A DNA stretch of 64,000 bases from contig CM119269.1 in NCBI GenBank assembly GCA_051294375.1, forward strand, positions 1,690,537 to 1,754,536, in the 5' to 3' direction. The notes below the pieces were generated by a model. That model saw only the letters and a program-made list of their open reading frames with translations, had not been told where the DNA came from and ran no database searches. Both the position numbers and the translations under genes were made by a program. This DNA comes from Paraspadella gotoi. Taxonomy: Eukaryota > Chaetognatha. Positions within the stretch are counted from its first letter, which is position 1. Each line of letters opens with the position of its first letter. This document shows positions 36,131 to 50,982 of the stretch, piece after piece.

Positions 36131-36979
36131 TTAAGCGGGGATCTTGTACAGACCCCAGAAACTGTTTCGTAGGGTCGAGTCTTCGTCGTCGCCGCACATG
36201 CATTGATCCTCGTCTTTGACGGCCACGCCCACTCGAGTCCCCGCGCGGAGAAAACGGGAAAATCCCAAGTAACACGAGCGTCGGAAATATACGCCTTCGT
36301 TGTCGAGGGTTTGAGTCGCGTCGGAACGGATGCAGTTGATTGGGTCTGAATGGAATTGAGAGTTTCGACAATAACGTCGCAGTCTGCGTTTCTGTTTTAT
36401 TGCTAAATGTGATTTGGTGATTTGGTTCAGTGGAAACTGGTACATACTAATTGTTTTATGTAATTATAACGTACATGCGATCTTATGTATACTTACAATG
36501 TATTATAATAAATGAACTAATAAAAATGTACAATGAACTAGACGAAAGAAGTGCAGTGACTAAGACACTCGCTTACCTTTGTTGTCGAAATAGATTTTGA
36601 ATTGACACTTTTTCCCTCTTTTTGATGAAAACTCTTTCTTCGCGTAGACCTCGTAATAGCCGTCCTAAAAATATTTTACAATAAATAGTAGAAAGAAAAT
36701 AATAGTTTCTGAAAATATATATGTATAAGTTATAACAACAACGATGAAGACAACAACCTCGTTGATGATGATGTTTCCATCCTGGAATCCGATCGAGGAG
36801 ACCGACTTGACGCGCCATTGCTTGAGCGGCTTTTCGTCGTTCGTCGGGTCGAAGTCGGCGACGCGGCCGAGCGCCGGATCGCCGACCAGGTGAATGTGGG
36901 CGACTTGGCGAGGCTGCGAAGAGATGGCGCCACGGAGGAGAAAGAGGAGGAAAAAAGGCAAAAGACTAGACGACGTCAT
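36131..36979 (-). CDS. Secreted TNF-superfamily ligand (TNF homology domain)
   Basis: Three exons (36979-36758, 36664-36577, 36345-36131; phases 0 and 1) give 174 residues ending in TAA. Residues 1-20 form a signal peptide (MTSSSLLPFFLLFLLRGA). The rest matches the TNF homology domain pattern from established knowledge: AHIHLVGD as strand A, a QWR tryptophan, GNIIINEDGYYEVYAKKEF as the core G-Y-VY segment, CYLGFSRFLRAGTRVGVAV and a terminal NSFWGLYKI (FFG-L-like). Cysteines before and after the central strands could pair, and a CMC motif sits near the C-terminus. Most TNF ligands are type II membrane proteins; this one has a cleavable-type signal peptide and no stalk. At about 150 residues the domain is complete. 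The exon 1 donor (GTTGTT) is weak but the phase fits. A C1q-type jelly roll is the alternative. Confidence 0.8.
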
Positions 36980-37113
36980 CTTTGTTTAGTCTGAAGAGAC
37001 TTGAGACTGTGAAGTATGGAGCGTGACCCAATCCAATTTGAAATTGCTCTGTGTTGGTGAATTAGAGTAGAGATTAAAGAATAGAACGATAGACATTTAC
37101 ATTTACAACTGGT

Positions 37114-37362
37114 ATGAAATTGGTACAACCAATATAAAAATTCATTTAAAAAATAAGCTATCTTACCCCTGACTTTAGACAGGCTTTGGTGTTTTAAGAC
37201 CTCCATCACTCTTACAAGCCCCGGCAAACTTTCAATCAAGACTTTCTCACAGTCTCGTTTATTCACTCCCCGAGTACCTGGCTTCCCTATCAATGAAGTA
37301 GTATAACGTTTCAAAGAATGTTTCAATTGTATGAAAAGACCACTCCCTTAAGTATTAGATCG
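37114..37362 (-). repeat. Family A interspersed repeat, copy 4 (long form)
   Basis: Same layout as the copy at 21397, including the tail TTTCAAAGAATGTTTCAATTG, with several substitutions and a short deletion. It lies about 135 bp upstream of the TNF-like ATG. Confidence 0.85.
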
Positions 37363-38482
37363 ACCATATTCCATCGACATCGAAGAGAAAGAATTCTCAA
37401 TATTCCCCCAGATTTTTTTTACCTTCGATCTTCGTATTTTTACGTGATTCTCCGCTAGAGCCAATTATTTGCGTTCGATTGTCTTTTGTTTCGTGATTCG
37501 AATTTCGTTATGACAGCAAAGACGAACCATAGTCGCTTATAAACCATTTTTCCGGGTTTTCTCAGGTTTTTTTTTCCTACTATTTTCCGCGCGGTAAGTC
37601 CCAAGTTTTATTCCAGTCATTTTTTTATGCGGGCATTTACGAACTTAATTATCGCGACAAGTAATTAAAGGCAAACGAGGCAACACGTCAGAAATAATTT
37701 AAAACCGCTTTTGAACGTCTTTTATACAAACTGTTCAAATTCAATTGAAGATTAATTAACGAATAGAAAATTATGGAAAAACGATTTTGGAACCCATGAT
37801 ACCTAATTATTAAGGCGGTCCAAAATTTATCACTTTTTATCATTAGGAGTTCTGTAATACAAAAATCGTTTGACCAATGTCCATCATCAATATTTACTCT
37901 CACTTTTTTAACTAGTGAAGCACAGTATAACATTGAAGCATTTAAATTTTAAATTTTTAAATTTTTGAATTTCGTTATCCCTCATGGATGCTTTAACGTT
38001 ATTTTTATTACAGAACTCTTAGTTTTTATGTACCTCATTCCGCCTTACTAATTATGAATGTAACTAAATGAAATAATGAGTGAGTAGTGAGTGACTCAAG
38101 ATCCATAATTAGAATCGGTTCAAATTGGATGACGTCTCTCCGCCTGAAAAGTTTTTTTTAGCAACATTACGATTGGAAAATACTTCAATGAAAACTTTTT
38201 CCTGTTGGTGACTTCTTTATTTATATAAAATTTATACTTTTTTCTTTATTTATCACTCATCTATACAACGAAAAAGTCTTAACGGCAAACGGATTCTTTC
38301 TGTTTCTATTTTCTTGAAATCGCTAATTAATACTAATCGTCGTAAAAACCTGATTAAAAAAAAACCCGGCTCGCTACATACGAAGAGCTGAAGACTGAGG
38401 CCGACTGATTTCCCACGTTTTCTTATTTTATATTCATGATAATGAATCATAAGTTGTATTTTCAAAACAATGAGCTATCGAG

Positions 38483-38539
<57 letters not shown>

Positions 38540-38754
38540 AGAGTGAGAGAGAGAGAGAGAGAGAAAGATAAATTACGAACAGTAAGAAACAATTTTTTTT
38601 TGTATGGGTCACAAGGTCGCAAAACTGAAGGCCGTTCTCCGAGAAGTCAAAACGAAATCTTTTCTGGTTTTTACAAATGTATCCTAATTCAAGTTTGCGA
38701 TCGCATTCACCGATCACTGACTCTTCGGTTCACAATCGTCGGCACAGCGCTTCC
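37363..38754. other. Intergenic, no gene seen
   Basis: AT-rich spacer. Contains (GA)n with interruptions at 38481-38568. No coding frame is supported; the frames in the GA tract are repeat artefacts. Confidence 0.5.
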
Positions 38755-39703
38755 TCACTGGAACATTTTGATTCCTTTGATCGACACTTTCTCTCCGCCT
38801 CCGTTTCTGCCGACGCAAACTCGAAACCTCTTGAATTCCCCGACGACGTCAACCGCGAAGACCCGCCAGTCGCCGCCCTTCCAACCGGAAGTCGACGCCG
38901 CCTCGATGACCGGCGTCCAGTCCGCGTCGCCGGCGTCGGCTGCGTCGTTAGTCCCGAACATGGAAAAGAGAGTCGGAGCGCATTCCTGCAGAGAGGGCGC
39001 CTGCAGCGCGAGGAAAGTGATGTTCTTTTGTTCAACGAAGGCGCGTTCGATCCACTCGTCGACGGCAGCGGCGTCTGCAGCGGCGGCCGCGTCTCTGGCG
39101 ATTTTCTCGCTGATCCACGGGTAAACGGACTTTTCGTTAAAAGCGTTAGCGGCGCGCAGATCTTGGGCGGATTGACTGCTGCAGCGGCACAATTCGGCGT
39201 CCCGCGCCGACGCGACGGCGCCGCACTCTGGCCGGCATGACTCTAGCAGCTGCACGAATCCGGTGGTGGATACAAACTCGGCCACGTCGCGCAAGAGGCC
39301 GCAGTCCAGCGTCTCGTCGTAGAGAGAGAGTTTGCGGTGGACGAGACTCTGGAACTTCGTCAGAGACTCTTTGTCCATCGGGGGCAGGAAGCCGGTGATG
39401 CTGGCGATTTTGGAGGCGCTCCTGGGGAGAGGATTAGGGGCGCGGGCCGATCGTTGGAAATTGATGAGATCGGAGAAGGAAAGTAAAAAAAAAAAAAAAG
39501 ATTATTAAGAAAACCAAAGCCGGAAAAGAAAAAAAATAAAGAAAAAAGAAAAAAGAAAAGAAAAGAAAGAAAGAAAGAAGAAAGAGAAGAAAGAAAGAAA
39601 GAAGAAAGAAAGAAAGAAGAGAGAGAAAGAAAGAAAGAAAGGAAGAAAGAAAGAAAAGAAAGAAGAAAAAGAAAGAAAGAAAGAAAAGAAAGAAAGAAAG
39701 AAA

Positions 39704-39734
<31 letters not shown>

Positions 39735-41494
39735 AGAAGAAAGAAAGAAAGAAAGAAAAAAGAATAAACAAAGCAAAGAAGCATTTGTAAATACAGTAAC
39801 CAATAAGCAACCAACCTCAAACAGTCCATGCTTCCGGTCGTGAGCAAAGAATCCATCAGTTCCCCCAATCGCGGCGCCAACTTCTTCGTCGCCTTCTTCC
39901 TCAGACTCACGCCGATGGCATCGCAGGCCAATGTGGCGTGGCGCCAATAGGCCTCGTCGGCGGTGGCGCAGAATCCGTCGATGAGGTCGTCGGCGTCGAG
40001 TTCGATGAGGAGTCGAAGGTCGTCGTCTTTGGAGGCGCGAAAGACGGAGGCCATGACGGCGACGAGTGGCTTGGGACCTGAGGAGAACGTCGACGGTGGT
40101 TGTTACAATTTGGGGATTTTTTTAAATTATGAGATACTAATCGAGGGTCACGCGACTCAATCCCTCAGTCTGTTTTTTTTTTTGTTAGTTTGTCTAATTT
40201 AAGATAAGCATTTAACCTGAGAACGCTAGAACGCTAGAAGGTTTTTAAACATTTTATAGCTCAACAAGCTGCCACCTGTTAAAACACTGAAGGTGTTTTT
40301 TATGTATTTATTTATTTTTTTTGGGGGGGGTAAAACTAATAGGGTACTATTATACTTGTACACATCCTTAAGTGTAAATTGTCACAGCTGAAACGATGCA
40401 GCATTAAACAATAAACAATTAAACAAATAAACAATAAAACAATAAAACAATTAACAATTAAACAAACAATTAAACAATTAAACAATAAACAACAAACATA
40501 AACGAAAATTCTAAATCTCATCTCGCCTTCCTTCGTCCTCATTTCCGGCGGGACGACGACGCCGCCAACGATTTCGCCGAGAATCGCGGCGTCGCTCGCT
40601 TCTCGGTTCCGGATTCCGTCGGCGGCGTCGGCGAGGATCTTATTCTGCACGAGACGCAGGAAGGCCGCCGTTTGGATGTTGGCGGCGAACACCTCGTTTA
40701 GGGTCACCGGAGCGGCGGCGTCGGATGATTGGTCGGCGGCGATGGCGACGGCAATGGCGTTTCCATCGGCGTCCCGTTGGTCGCCAGCGTTTTCAGCCGC
40801 CGCCTCCGCCTCCGCCGCCGCCTCCGCCAGCCGCCGAACGGCGCGAAGCTCGTTCATCTTCTTCAGCAGCAGGAGGCAGGAGCGTCTCGTTGACTGCACG
40901 GCCCGCAGCTTCCGCTGAAGAATTCTCGCGGGAGCGTTGAGAAAGTGGAGGATCTGCGCCACGAGGGCCACTTTAATGGCGTCCACTTTGAGGCGGGGAT
41001 ACCCGCCTGGTCTGGAGGGCGTCGACGGCGAGGTCTTTGGCTTCGAGGAGGTCGTCGCCGACGTTGGCGTGAGCCACGGCTAACTGATTATAAGCTAAAT
41101 GCTTAAATGGTACATTAAGTAAAAATAATACGGCAAAAATAACACCGTATCTCTATGATATAGATTATCATCACGGGTTTGTCCGGGCACCAACCTTGAG
41201 CCGCTCGACGGCGCTTTTCAGAAGAGCGAGGGCAGGGCGGAGCTCGGGGTCGTCAACGAGCCCGCCGATGCCCTCGTCCAGTTTCCGGAATTCCGGCCGA
41301 AGATGCTCCTCCGGTTGCTCCTCTTCCGGCGTCGTGTGCTCAGCGACCACGGCGGTAGCGGAGGCGATTGTGGCGGCGGCGGAGGCCGACGCCTCGGAGG
41401 ACGCCGGCGCCGCAGCCGCTGCGCTGTCGGCTTGTCCGTCATCTCGGCAGAGCAGCTTGAAGTCTAAAATTCCAACAGCATAGTCAAGCGGCAT
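38755..41494 (-). CDS. Unknown alpha-helical protein, paralog of the upstream neighbour (with a frame break)
   Basis: Four exons: 41494-41195, 41083-40527, 40077-39816, 39421-38755, stop TGA. Splice phases fit if exon 2 has one surplus base near 41005, in TATCCCCGCC; without that correction the frame meets a stop. Corrected length about 594 residues. The start MPLDYAVGILDFKLL aligns with MVVDFDAAAALRFAV of the next gene upstream. DLLEAKDLAVDALQT and LRAVQSTRRSCLLLLKKMNE align with DLREAKERALDCLST and IRCVQTTRRVFNVHLKKLHE. Mostly helical with Ala-rich linkers; no signal peptide or membrane span. The intron between exons 2 and 3 appears to use a GC donor. The C-terminal half, with many Cys (SCRPECG, CRCSS), is absent from the paralog. 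Function unknown. Confidence 0.7.
39490..39770. repeat. (GAAA)n purine tract
   Basis: Irregular GAAA/GAAAGA array inside the third intron of the gene ending at 38755. The Phe-rich frames on the minus strand are artefacts that read through from exon 40077-39816. Confidence 0.95.
40078..40526 (-). other. Probable GC-AG intron
   Basis: Exon 2 ends AAGGAAG followed by GCGAGA rather than GT. Using this GC donor and the CTCCTCAG acceptor restores phase 1 exactly (peptide TKEGPKPLVAV). No GT in the right phase lies nearby; reading on gives a low-complexity Cys/Val/Leu peptide. Confidence 0.6.
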
Positions 41495-41884
41495 GTTTGT
41501 TGTAGTTCAATGCGGTTCTAAGCAAGAACGTTGAGGTTAATAAAAATTTGTACCATATTACTATGTTATTAAGCAATATTATGTATATAGCGACGTAATA
41601 ATATAGGGTTAAACCATGTAAGATGTAAAATATATTTGAGCATTGAGCATTGAGCATTGAGCAAGGAAATAGTAGACGTATGTATTTTTGTATAAAAAAA
41701 TTTTAGATGCACGACATTGTTATGTTTTGTAAATGTCAGTAAAATTATGTTTGCTCTGACTGTATCAGACTAATCATAGATGTTGTTTTTCGTCAGCTTA
41801 AAATTTGATACTAAATAAGTTTTAGTCAAATCCAAGTACGAGTTCTGATCGCTTTGGTAGATAATTTATTTGGTCAAAAAACCT

Positions 41885-42751
41885 TTAACTCTCCAATTCC
41901 ACCTCCTCCTCGTCCTTCAGCCCGAGCCACTCCTTAATCTCTGCGTCCTTCATGACTCTGTACAACTTCTCCATCGCCTCGTCAAGTGTCATCTCTGTGA
42001 CGTTGATCTTGACGAAGAACGGGCACCGGATCGGGCCGACGACTTGGCCGACGAGGGCGGGCGAGGCTGCCACCAATTTGTTGGCCACGAAGTCGAGAAA
42101 GGCGTCGGCGTGTCGGGTGACGATGAAGACCTCCTTGACGAAGGCCGTCATCTCCGCGTCGGCGACGACGTCCGGCGGGCCGTCCTCGAGCTCCAGCCCG
42201 CCCTTGATCCACACCTCGCTCTTGTGGTCGTGGCGGCAGAGTTTCTCCACCAGAAAGCGGAGCATCTCCCGAGTTTCGTGTAGTTTCTTCAGATGCACAT
42301 TGAACACGCGTCGGGTGGTCTGCACGCAGCGGATGCGGTCCTGCGCCGTCGCGGCTGCCGCCCAAGAGGCGACGAAAAGCAGCGTCTCCGCGACGACGAC
42401 GAACTCAACGACGCGGAGACGGTCACGCGCCTTCAGCCCCGTCGAGAGGCAGTCGAGGGCGCGCTCCTTGGCCTCGCGGAGATCTGGAGCCGAAGAGGCG
42501 GCGTCGCTCGCCTGGGATGTGGCGGATGCGGCGGCGCGGAGGTCGCGTCGAAGAGCGTCGACGCCGGATCGAAGGGGCTCTTTGGCGGCGTCGAGTGGCG
42601 GGAAGTCGGATGACGCCGTTAGACCGTCAACGATGGTGGAGAGACTTTGGTCAACATCTCCGCCGCAGTCGCTTCCGGCCGTAGGAGGCGCGCGACGCAG
42701 CAGGGCCACAGCGAACCGCAGCGCAGCTGCGGCGTCAAAATCGACGACCAT
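41885..42751 (-). CDS. Unknown alpha-helical protein, tandem paralog of the 38.8-41.5 kb gene
   Basis: A single open coding exon of 288 residues from ATG (MVVDFDAAAALRFAV) to TAA. A good acceptor (TTGTTTTTAG) at 42762, just upstream of the ATG, suggests a 5' UTR intron. The in-frame extension upstream to 42880 is AT-rich and unlikely to be coding. The protein is predicted helical: Ala-rich segments, a hydrophobic LRVVEFVVVAETLLFVAS helix, then RCVQTTRRVFNVHLKKL. The C-terminus is acidic (LKDEEEVELES). It lies 390 bp upstream of its paralog on the same strand, so a tandem duplication followed by strong divergence is likely. No known domain is recognised. Confidence 0.7.
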   Translation of the reverse strand: MVVDFDAAAALRFAVALLRRAPPTAGSDCGGDVDQSLSTIVDGLTASSDFPPLDAAKEPLRSGVDALRRDLRAAASATSQASDAASSAPDLREAKERALDCLSTGLKARDRLRVVEFVVVAETLLFVASWAAAATAQDRIRCVQTTRRVFNVHLKKLHETREMLRFLVEKLCRHDHKSEVWIKGGLELEDGPPDVVADAEMTAFVKEVFIVTRHADAFLDFVANKLVAASPALVGQVVGPIRCPFFVKINVTEMTLDEAMEKLYRVMKDAEIKEWLGLKDEEEVELES

Positions 42752-44173
42752 CGCGTCGCGACTAAAAACAAAAGGGAAATGCGAGCCTTTTCTTTGTGAT
42801 TTGTGAAGCGATATGGAAAAATTACTTAAAATAAAAACAAAAGGCATTAAATTAGCTGTACTTCGCATTGCATTGGCCAACTTTTGTTGTTTACTTAGCT
42901 TTGCCTTAGGTATGGTTTAGTTTCGGTCATGTGGAGCTTCTTTTAAGTTGATTTAAAAAAGAATCAGTAATCCAGTCGTGTGCAATAGATTGCTCGATTC
43001 TCACAACAAGAAATAAGTAGTCGCGAATTATGATTCAACTATGAACAGTAAATCCGACGAAATCGAGATACAGTAAAAACGTACGAATAAAATCTTGCCG
43101 AAACCAATTGATCGAATCGAAGAGGTTAAACCGATCGCAGTCATCGTCGTCGTCGTTGCTCTCACTGCTGTTGTAATCATCATCATCATCGTCGTCGTCG
43201 TTGCGCTTTATGGCCCCAGGAGATGGTTGACTGAAGCTCGTTCGTGAAAAGTGGGAAAGGTTTGGGGATGTCGGCGAAGGGTGAAAGGAGTGGGAAAGAG
43301 GCATAGAGGCAGGATTGTATACAATTTTAAACAAGATCTTGTGTGATATACCTTTTTCGTAACTAATTAACTATAACTGAAATATATGTCTAAATTTCGG
43401 AGAGCGAGCAACCGACTCTTCGAAAGTTTTTCTTTGCATGAAGTTGAACAGAACGGTTTGTACATTTCATTTTGTGGGAAGGAATTGACGTTCGAATTTA
43501 ATGAATAGAATTATCGGATGTCAAGCGGTTCTCTTATCGGCATAATTAGATTCCGAGCGATGAACAAGTTGTGAAGTCAATTCGACGAAGTTCCGATGAC
43601 CCTTCCTGTTACCGTTACCGCCTTCGCTAGTAATGAATTCTTTATTAATCTTTCAGAAAATCATTTAAATGGTTACATCCTTATTCCTTTTCTTTCCATT
43701 CAGTGAATCTTACATGACGATTTCACTTTAGCTCACAAAATCGATATTCGGTCTCAACTTGTCGCGTGACCTCAAGAAAAAAGACTCAAAACGACGTCAA
43801 TGACGAAGACGACGACAAAGGTTTTTCCCTTTCGCCTTCCGCTCTTTCAATCTGAAAGTCCCGAGTTCCAACCCCACCCAGTCCTATTTACTTCACAGTT
43901 ACCAAATATTGTTGAGAGTAAAATGTTGTAAAATGATAAGTTGGTTCATATCTGTTCTAATTTAACATATAATGAACAATGTTCATGAACATTGAATAAA
44001 GGAAGAAAATGATAACAACAACTTTTATGCGAAGAAGACGATGATGACGATGATGACGATGATGAAGAATAGGACGTAAGGAGTTCGGCGCATTTAACAT
44101 AACTTTTTACATTGAATATAGAAAACGCCAATTGTCCTCGTGTGTTTACGTCTCTGCCTTTGAATACAATACC
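42752..44173. other. Divergent intergenic region
   Basis: Between the minus-strand helical gene and the plus-strand cyclase. A minus-strand frame at 43035-43260 contains a D/S-rich stretch and DRFNLFDSINWFRQDF and may be an unassigned exon. At 43822-43880 a sequence with a B-box-like GAGTTCCAACCCC resembles half a tRNA. A GAC/GAT array lies at 44027-44066. Nothing else is supported. Confidence 0.4.
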
Positions 44174-48240
<4,067 letters not shown>

Positions 48241-48526
48241 GTAAAAGCGTTAAATATGCGAAGTTATTATGATGTGACAATACAAAATATGAGAGATGGG
48301 ACTTAAGATGTCCAATTGTCCAATTGTCCAATTGTCCAGTCGGCGATGATGATCAGTCTTACCACTCAGCCAAAGTTGACATTTCTAATCACGTTTACGG
48401 GCACAAAGCGATCAAAATCTAATTGTTTAGGTGATCAACCTGATGAAGTCCTGCTGGACCTAACACATGACAAGTAACAATATGACCTCGGAACTGAGTT
48501 TCGTCTATAATTCTTGTAAACAATAC
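48241..48526. other. Left junction of the inverted block
   Basis: Holds a GTAAAA donor for cyclase exon 48113-48240 and a small tandem array (TGTCCAATTGTCCAATTGTCC at about 48308-48336). The inversion or misassembly breakpoint should lie here; no N marks it. Confidence 0.5.
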
Positions 48527-50184
48527 CTGGATTCTCGACGGCTCTCCGGTAAGACTCGAGGCGGCGGCCGTGTTGACCGTGTCGCGGAATAAGCAGTACC
48601 CGCGGCATCCGGTGCCCGACGACCGCCGGGCCCGCACGGACCCAGTGTGATGCCACTCTGACCTCACGGCGGGACCGGGGCTGGCGCGGGGAGCGGGCGG
48701 GTCGACGGTGAGGCGCCGCTCTGGATTCGCATCGCGCTTTTAGGCGCGGGCCCGAAAGTCTGCTGAGGCAAGCCGATTACGATTTGGCCAAATCAAACCG
48801 ATTAGACAAAACATCGTTCGAACAACAGACAATTTTTGGTCTAATTTTGGGAAGAACTGTGGCGTTGGATTGGCTCATTCCCACGGTCGTCTTTCGCTAC
48901 CTGATTGCGCGAGGATCTCGAGGGCCAGAGATGGGCGCATCTCAGCCGACGTGGCGAATCCGTTTGCGGGGCGGGAGTCCGCTGACCACCATGTAAGGCA
49001 TCGCCGATCGTCTTCACTTTGGTAGACGTCGCAAATTCTCCAGGATTTCGTCGAAGGTGGAGTAGCAGGCCGTTGGGAACGCCATCCACCTTGGACGAAG
49101 GAGTTGGGAGTTGGTTTTTGTTTTTTTTTTTTTTTGTCTTTGTCTCATTACCGTCTCTGAAACGGGACGATAGCCTGTGAATCACCCGGGGCGCGAGGTA
49201 TCTTCACAACTGGCGTAGGGGTGCGGACACCTCAGTGACCGCCTCCTGTCCTGGCATGTTTATACTGGCACGGTCACATTTAAGCGCAGAACCGGATACC
49301 CAGGGATTTGGAAGCCCGGGACGCACGATGGAATGAGATGAAATTTAGCTGCTCAGCCATCATTGAAGACGAGGCCTGAGGACGGACTAGCACGGAGGCA
49401 GCTTTAAGTTTGCCTGGCCAACCACGTCATTGTTTTTTTCTCTTTGTTTTTTTTATTTTCATTTCTTTTTTTGTGTTTTTCTTGTTTTTTTATTCTTTCT
49501 TTTTTTTCAATTTTTCTTTCTTTCTTTCTTTTCTTTTCCTTTTTTTCTTTCTTTAATTTGTTTTCTTTTTTTTTTTATAATTTTCCCCCCTTTTATTTTC
49601 TTTGTATCCTTTTTTTTTTTTCCTTATTTTTTTTTTTTTTATTTTTCTTTTTTTTTTTGTTTCTTCTTCTTTCTTCTCTTTCTTTTCTTTCCCCCCTATT
49701 TCTCTTCTTCCCTTTACCTTCTTTCTTTGTTCCTTTTTAATTTCTCATTACTTGTCTTATCTTTTTTTCCCGCTACCTTTTCTTTGTTCCCTTTGTTTAC
49801 TCCTTTCTTTTCTTTCTTTCTCTTCTTATTCTTCTTTTTGTATCTTTCTTCTTTTAAATTTCCACTCCTCCCTTTCTTTTCTTTTCCTTTTTCTTCCTCC
49901 TCGTGCATCTCCACTTTACTTGAAAAATCGGACGCAGGCGGCGGGGGCTATATCTTTTTTGCGTGAAGCCGACAAATGGGTCGGAGAAACCCGGGAGAAT
50001 CGTCAACGTCGGCAAAAAAGGTTGTCGGTTTCTGATCTGTCAGACGGGCTGCGCCGGTCCCTTTCCAGATCTAAGTGCTTGCGGCGATGGAGACGGGGCG
50101 GCAATAGCTCCATCTTCTTCTCGTGCCAGCAGCCGTCTCCGTCTCCGCTTCTTCTCCGCCGCCAGCTGCTTCTCGGGCGGAGAC
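48527..50184 (-). CDS. Guanylyl cyclase coiled-coil and catalytic exons on the opposite strand (inverted block)
   Basis: Read on the minus strand, cyclase motifs appear in correct order. From an acceptor at 50185: EKQLAAEKKR (dimerisation helix), MELLPP, then an FSD..VGFT-like catalytic start. At 49080-48890: VKTIGDA, MVVSGLP and AEMRPSLALEILAQS (family consensus TIGDAYMVVSGLP). At 48660-48527: HTGS, VGHRMPR, YCLFRDTVNTA, TGEPSRIQ. Nearly every motif is separated by a single-base frame break, so base accuracy is poor or the block is decayed. The last exon ends CAG/GTATTG in phase 0, and the plus-strand exon at 50531 begins in phase 0 with the expected continuation (TSLETVQLLRRLGGF). The block therefore belongs to the cyclase at 44.2-48.2 kb but is inverted. 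Confidence 0.75.
49430..49915. repeat. T-rich low-complexity tract
   Basis: Long runs of T broken by TTC/TTTC, with Phe-rich frames in all three plus frames that have no coding meaning. It lies in an intron of the inverted block. Confidence 0.95.
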
Positions 50185-50329
50185 CTGATTGAAATGAAAA
50201 TTGCTTGTCGATTGAAAAAACAATGAAATGTTTGCTTGATTCGAAAATGGGATTCCAACTCCCTCACCTCCGATCCGATTCGAAGGTCCTCGAGTATTTT
50301 TCTCGGCAGATTGAAGATGTTTTTTTTCC

Positions 50330-50354
50330 NNNNNNNNNNNNNNNNNNNNNNNNN
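50330..50354. other. Assembly gap (25 N)
   Basis: It sits between the inverted cyclase block and the plus-strand terminal exon, exactly where a misjoined contig end would be. Confidence 0.99.
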
Positions 50355-50530
50355 TTTTCTTCGTTATAATCGTTTGTATTAGTCAGTTAGTTCTGGTTTT
50401 TGTTGTTGCTTGTTGTCGCTGAAAACAGTAATCATCATGCTAAATTTATTCAACGTCCTTTTCATCTAAAAATAAGTCTATTATCAAAGGTTCTCCTGCT
50501 TTACTTCCCAACTCCTCTCCAAAAAAATAG

Positions 50531-50942
50531 ACGAGTCTAGAAACGGTGCAGCTGCTGCGGCGCCTCGGCGGCTTCCGCTTCCGCAGCCGCGGACGCGTCG
50601 ACGTCAAGGGGAAAGGAACGCTGGAGACGTTTTGGCTGCTGGGGAAGACGAAGTCTTTAGCGAGAGGGAATGAGAAAGAGAAAGAAAAGGAGAAAGAGGA
50701 GGGGGAGAGTCTGGGAGCCGCTCGTCTTTCTCCAGCGTCCGCACAATCACCGTCAATACCCTTCAGAACTCCTCCGTCCGGCGCAGCCTCCAGGGGGCGT
50801 TCCGTCGTCGTCGAAGCGGATTTCGGAATGGATCGTCGACTGATGACTTCGACGCCTCTTGGGTCGCCAAGGGTAGCTAAAAGTATTATTTAAGGCGCCG
50901 GTGACTTGCAGATTTAACTTTTTATAATTTTTTAGAAAATGA

Positions 50943-50982
<40 letters not shown>

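Noticed and set aside
39434-39960. Phe/Ser-rich extension of the minus-strand helical-gene exon
   Set aside because: It reads past the donor at 39816 into an intronic GAAA array.
41952-42806. 284-codon plus-strand frame
   Set aside because: Shadow of the minus-strand helical gene at 41885-42751; Ser/Arg-rich antisense with no motifs.
42752-42880. N-terminal extension of the upstream helical paralog
   Set aside because: AT-rich, and a good acceptor lies just before the inner ATG, whose product aligns with the paralog's start.
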